Shown here one piece after another: positions 61,442 to 64,000 of a DNA stretch of 64,000 bases. Below the pieces are notes generated by a model. It made no database searches. It was not told the DNA's origin and saw only the letters and a program-made list of their open reading frames with translations. The DNA comes from Prevotella sp. MA2016 (GTDB taxonomy: Bacteria > Bacteroidota > Bacteroidia > Bacteroidales > Bacteroidaceae): NCBI RefSeq assembly GCF_000619825.1, contig NZ_KK211036.1, positions 729,369-793,368 of the forward strand, read 5' to 3'. How positions within the stretch are numbered: the stretch's first letter is position 1; the number at the start of each line of letters is the position of its first letter. The position numbers were made by a program, and so were the translations under genes.

Positions 61442-63490
61442 TTAACTCAAACGGATGCAGAGCATCGTGATATCGTCGTTCGGATCGGCTCCATCGCGAT
61501 GGTTGGTCACTGCCGTCTGCAGCGTGCTGATGGTCTGTCGCGACGACACGTAAGGCGTGTAGCGCACGATATTGAGCAGGCGATCGTCGCCAAACTGCTC
61601 TTGCTCCAGATTCTCTGATTCATTCAATCCATCTGAATAAACCAGCAGGGTACGATTCTTGATGGATTCTATCTCTTCTCCCACATACTCCAGATCGGGC
61701 CACAAACCAATTGGTGCGTTAGGCAGGATGTTCATAAACTCGGCCTTCTGGTAGCCGCAATCGATGATGGGAGGATTATGACCTGCGTTGCAGAAGCTCA
61801 GGTGACCTGTCTTCAGATCGAGCAGTCCGATGAACATGGTGACAAACATACCGTTGATGTTATCATCGCCAGAGAGCTCCTTGTTCATGATGGTACAGAT
61901 GCGTGCTGGCGAAAGATGCTCGTCGGCCAGGGTGTGGAACAGGCGGGTAACCTGGGCCATGAACAGTGAGGCGGGAATACCCTTACCCGACACGTCGCCC
62001 ACAGCAAAGTAAAGCTTATTGTCGTTGAACACATAGCCATACAGGTCGCCACCAACCTCCTTGGCGGGTTCCATATACGCGTACATATCTATACCACTGT
62101 GCTCAGGGAACTCATGCGGCACCATCGACATCTGGATGTCACGCGCAATACTGAGCTCATTCTCAATGCGCTCCTGAGTGGCTTTCACCTCGGCCATACG
62201 ACGGGCATTGCGACGGCCACGAACCGTAAAGGCTGAGAAGAAACCGACAACGAGCACCAAGAAACCGCTCAATCCCAGTGTGCGCTGCTTGATGATACGC
62301 TCCTCCTGCTCAATAATCTTCTCCTCTTTCTTGAGCGAGGCGTAGATATGGCTCAACTGGTTGGCCTCTTCGTGCATATATTTTGTCAGAGTGGTGTCGA
62401 GACGTTCGCAAATGGTAGCTGCCTGCACATAGGCTGAGTCGCGACGACCAGCATGCAGATTGGCCTCGAACTTAGGCAGATAGTACTCGTGAATCCAGTC
62501 GAGCGAGATGCTGGGGCTATACACGGCCAGGGCCTTGTCGAGCGACTGGAAAATGATAGATGCCTCGCGATAGTGATGACTGGCCGAGAGATAATAAGCA
62601 CGGTTGATGCGGCCTATCACGGTATGTGCCATATCGCTCTTCAGATACTGATTATAGGCCTCCTTGGCCTCCTCTTTTCTACCTAGATGCTCCAGGGCGA
62701 TGGCCTTACAGATCTGAGCTCCAGCCAGATAACCCTCTACAAACTGAGTGGTTGTGGCAGGCATATCCTTGAACTCAGGCGCGTTGTAGTATTCTTCTAC
62801 AGCTTCTTCGCAGCGCTCAACCCAAGGCAGCACACTGTCATACTGGGCATTGGTGGTGTAAGAGCGGATGATAATCTCAAACAGCTCGAAGTGGCGAGGA
62901 TACCACTGAGCCAGACGAATCACACCTTCCTTCATGTCGTTAGACAGTTCATAGAACTTCTGGAACTGCTTCTCAGCTTCCACATAATCACCTGTGCACA
63001 CCATACCGTCGCCAATAAAGGTGCCCAGACGCAAGTAGCTCTCCAGCGCAGTCTGGTCGGTCAGAGCCTCATCGAGCGAGAAACGCTGCATGGCATCAAT
63101 GGCTGTCATCATCGATGTTTCGATATGGCCCTGATAACGAAGAATCATAGTGAGCTCTGAGGCTGCACAGATCTGGAAAAGGCGCTCCAACGAATCATTT
63201 GTGCCATCCTTCAGCATCTCTTGATACAGGGGCACTGCCTCATGAAACTGGTGATGCTTGTTGCACATCGGATAAACGTGAAAGAACTTACGACTGAGCG
63301 GAGTGATAGCACCCGCATTCAGCAAACTGTCGCCACGCTGTTCCATGCTGTCAACATTCTCCGGATCAAGCAGATTGTAAACTACGTCATCTTGAATCTT
63401 GTAGTCAAAGTGTTGGTCATCACATGATGCTAAACTTGTAAATAACAATAAAAATAATGAACAAAATCCTAAAAATTTAATTAATCTCAT
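61442..63490 (-). CDS. SpoIIE/PP2C-type serine phosphatase with lipoprotein signal and helical-repeat sensor region
   Basis: 682 aa. Lipobox LASC (about residues 20-23) after FCSLFLLLFTSLASC suggests the N-terminus is lipidated. Residues about 40-400 are TPR-like helical repeats (AIALEHLGRKEEAKEAYNQYLKSD); a membrane helix (LSGFLVLVVGFFSAFTV, around 405) leads into a coiled coil and the SpoIIE domain with EVGGDLYGYV, FAVGDVSGKGIPASLFMA, CNAGHNPPI and DGLNESENLEQEQFGDDRL. Such RsbU-like phosphatases usually dephosphorylate STAS anti-anti-sigma proteins; none is encoded here. Probable promoter -7 TACCTTTG at 63534-63541. Confidence 0.93.
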   Translation of the reverse strand: MRLIKFLGFCSLFLLLFTSLASCDDQHFDYKIQDDVVYNLLDPENVDSMEQRGDSLLNAGAITPLSRKFFHVYPMCNKHHQFHEAVPLYQEMLKDGTNDSLERLFQICAASELTMILRYQGHIETSMMTAIDAMQRFSLDEALTDQTALESYLRLGTFIGDGMVCTGDYVEAEKQFQKFYELSNDMKEGVIRLAQWYPRHFELFEIIIRSYTTNAQYDSVLPWVERCEEAVEEYYNAPEFKDMPATTTQFVEGYLAGAQICKAIALEHLGRKEEAKEAYNQYLKSDMAHTVIGRINRAYYLSASHHYREASIIFQSLDKALAVYSPSISLDWIHEYYLPKFEANLHAGRRDSAYVQAATICERLDTTLTKYMHEEANQLSHIYASLKKEEKIIEQEERIIKQRTLGLSGFLVLVVGFFSAFTVRGRRNARRMAEVKATQERIENELSIARDIQMSMVPHEFPEHSGIDMYAYMEPAKEVGGDLYGYVFNDNKLYFAVGDVSGKGIPASLFMAQVTRLFHTLADEHLSPARICTIMNKELSGDDNINGMFVTMFIGLLDLKTGHLSFCNAGHNPPIIDCGYQKAEFMNILPNAPIGLWPDLEYVGEEIESIKNRTLLVYSDGLNESENLEQEQFGDDRLLNIVRYTPYVSSRQTISTLQTAVTNHRDGADPNDDITMLCIRLS

Positions 63491-63533
63491 AAAATACTTG
63501 TTAGTGCTGGTTAAAACAATCTTTTTACGGCTG

Positions 63534-63564
63534 CAAAGGTAATGGAAATTTTCTGTATTCCAAG
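63534..63564 (-). promoter_or_regulatory. Promoter of the SpoIIE phosphatase gene
   Basis: Minus strand CTTG (63561-63564) and TACCTTTG (63534-63541), 23 bp apart. Confidence 0.65.
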
Positions 63565-63647
63565 CGGCTATTATAGATTTTTAAGAAAACCGCTTTTTAG
63601 GTTTGAGTTTCCTATATAATGCAATAAAAATTGCCCTGTACGACGCA

Positions 63648-64000
63648 TGAAGTGCACCCCGAAAGTTAGACAAAAAACTTTCGGGGTGTATTATGTTAAA
63701 GAAAAAGCAAAAGAGGCAAAGCCTATCAGACTATCTCCGTTATATGCATATGCTAGAGGAAGGATATAGTTTCAGGTATATCAGTAACCATTACGGTTCT
63801 GATGAGAAATTTCTAAAAGTATTATGGCAAAGATATCAAGAATTAGGTATAGATGGTCTCAAGAAAAGAAGTTATTTTCGCTCTACTCCGGAAATAAAGA
63901 GGCAAATAGTTCTTGATATTGAGAAAAATCATTTACCTTTGCACGCAGCTTCGATAAAATACGGTCCATGTACAACTCTGATAGTACGTTGGCTTAGGAT
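63648..64000 (+). mobile_element. IS3-family-like insertion sequence, left end, truncated by the window
   Basis: Begins with TGAAGTGCACCCCGAAAGTT, a typical IS3-type terminal inverted repeat. ACCCCGAAAGTT (63656-63667) and AACTTTCGGGGT (63676-63687) form a perfect 12-bp hairpin immediately before the transposase gene, which would block read-in transcription or translation. The right end and the target duplication lie beyond the window. Confidence 0.8.
63693..64000 (+). CDS. IS transposase OrfA-like helix-turn-helix protein, 3' partial
   Basis: Open from ATG 63693 to the window edge (102 codons). Starts MLKKKQKRQSLSDYLRYMHM and contains two HTH-like segments (GYSFRYISNHYGSDEKFLKVLWQRYQELG and LHAASIKYGPCTTLIVRWLR). 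Basic, AT-rich compared with its neighbours. Matches OrfA DNA-binding proteins of IS3-type elements; the DDE part (OrfB) would follow outside the window. Confidence 0.8.
   Translation, partial: MLKKKQKRQSLSDYLRYMHMLEEGYSFRYISNHYGSDEKFLKVLWQRYQELGIDGLKKRSYFRSTPEIKRQIVLDIEKNHLPLHAASIKYGPCTTLIVRWLR

Overview
The window is a chromosomal segment from a member of the Bacteroidales, most likely a Prevotella-like gut or rumen organism (inference). The evidence is a SusC/SusD pair surrounded by secreted glycosidases, many promoters with the Bacteroidetes -7 box TAnnTTTG, a 'smalltalk' micro-protein, no PTS phosphotransferase genes beside a PTS-type permease, and weak Shine-Dalgarno signals. No rRNA, tRNA or CRISPR array was seen.

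Layout. 1-5810: housekeeping genes, comprising an rRNA m5C methyltransferase (5' end outside the window), thyA, folA, a TPR micro-protein, folD, ffh and queH. 5931-36626: a large glycan-utilisation locus of about 30 kb. It holds a PIG-L deacetylase with two GH20 hexosaminidases (operon A, +), GH92 (-), SusC-SusD (+), a GH18-GH78 fusion (+), a GH2 beta-mannosidase-like enzyme (-), and GH29-GH92-GH29-GH3-GH92-cutC (operon C, +). 36610-43320: a transglutaminase-like secreted protein and the phenylalanine/tyrosine operon pheA-aminotransferase-DAHP synthase/chorismate mutase-tyrA, preceded by what reads as a classical leader-peptide attenuator. 43492-44330: a small DUF4160/DUF2442 cassette between two perfect 38-bp direct repeats, then the smalltalk gene. 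44400-53950: inositol-phosphate synthase, a BtuB-like TonB receptor, dnaA, an MCE protein, an amidase, folB, an orphan ribonucleotide-reductase C-terminal-like protein and a nitroreductase. 53979-57831: a hexuronate-type MFS transporter, a KduI with a signal peptide and an orphan galactitol-type EIIC. 57922-63490: a signalling cluster with a full histidine kinase, a partner sensor that has lost its phospho-acceptor His and ATPase domain, and a lipoprotein SpoIIE-type phosphatase. 63648-64000: the left end of an IS3-like insertion sequence.

How the genes work together. The locus reads as a machine for host-, fungal- or plant-type N-linked glycans. GH18 would cut the chitobiose core, three GH92 enzymes trim alpha-mannose, GH2 takes the core beta-mannose, GH20s take GlcNAc, GH29s take fucose, and SusCD import the product. 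A GH78 (rhamnosidase-type) module fused to the GH18 does not fit ordinary animal N-glycans, and no PNGase F-type enzyme and no dedicated regulator (ECF sigma/anti-sigma, hybrid two-component system, AraC) is present in the window.

The observations I rate highest are the pheA attenuator (19-codon leader peptide, terminator, and a 10-bp perfect antiterminator pairing), the GH18-GH78 fusion, the DHp-only pseudo-kinase overlapping a true kinase, the 38-bp repeats around a two-gene cassette, and short intergenic-type repeats that have been taken in frame into at least four proteins.
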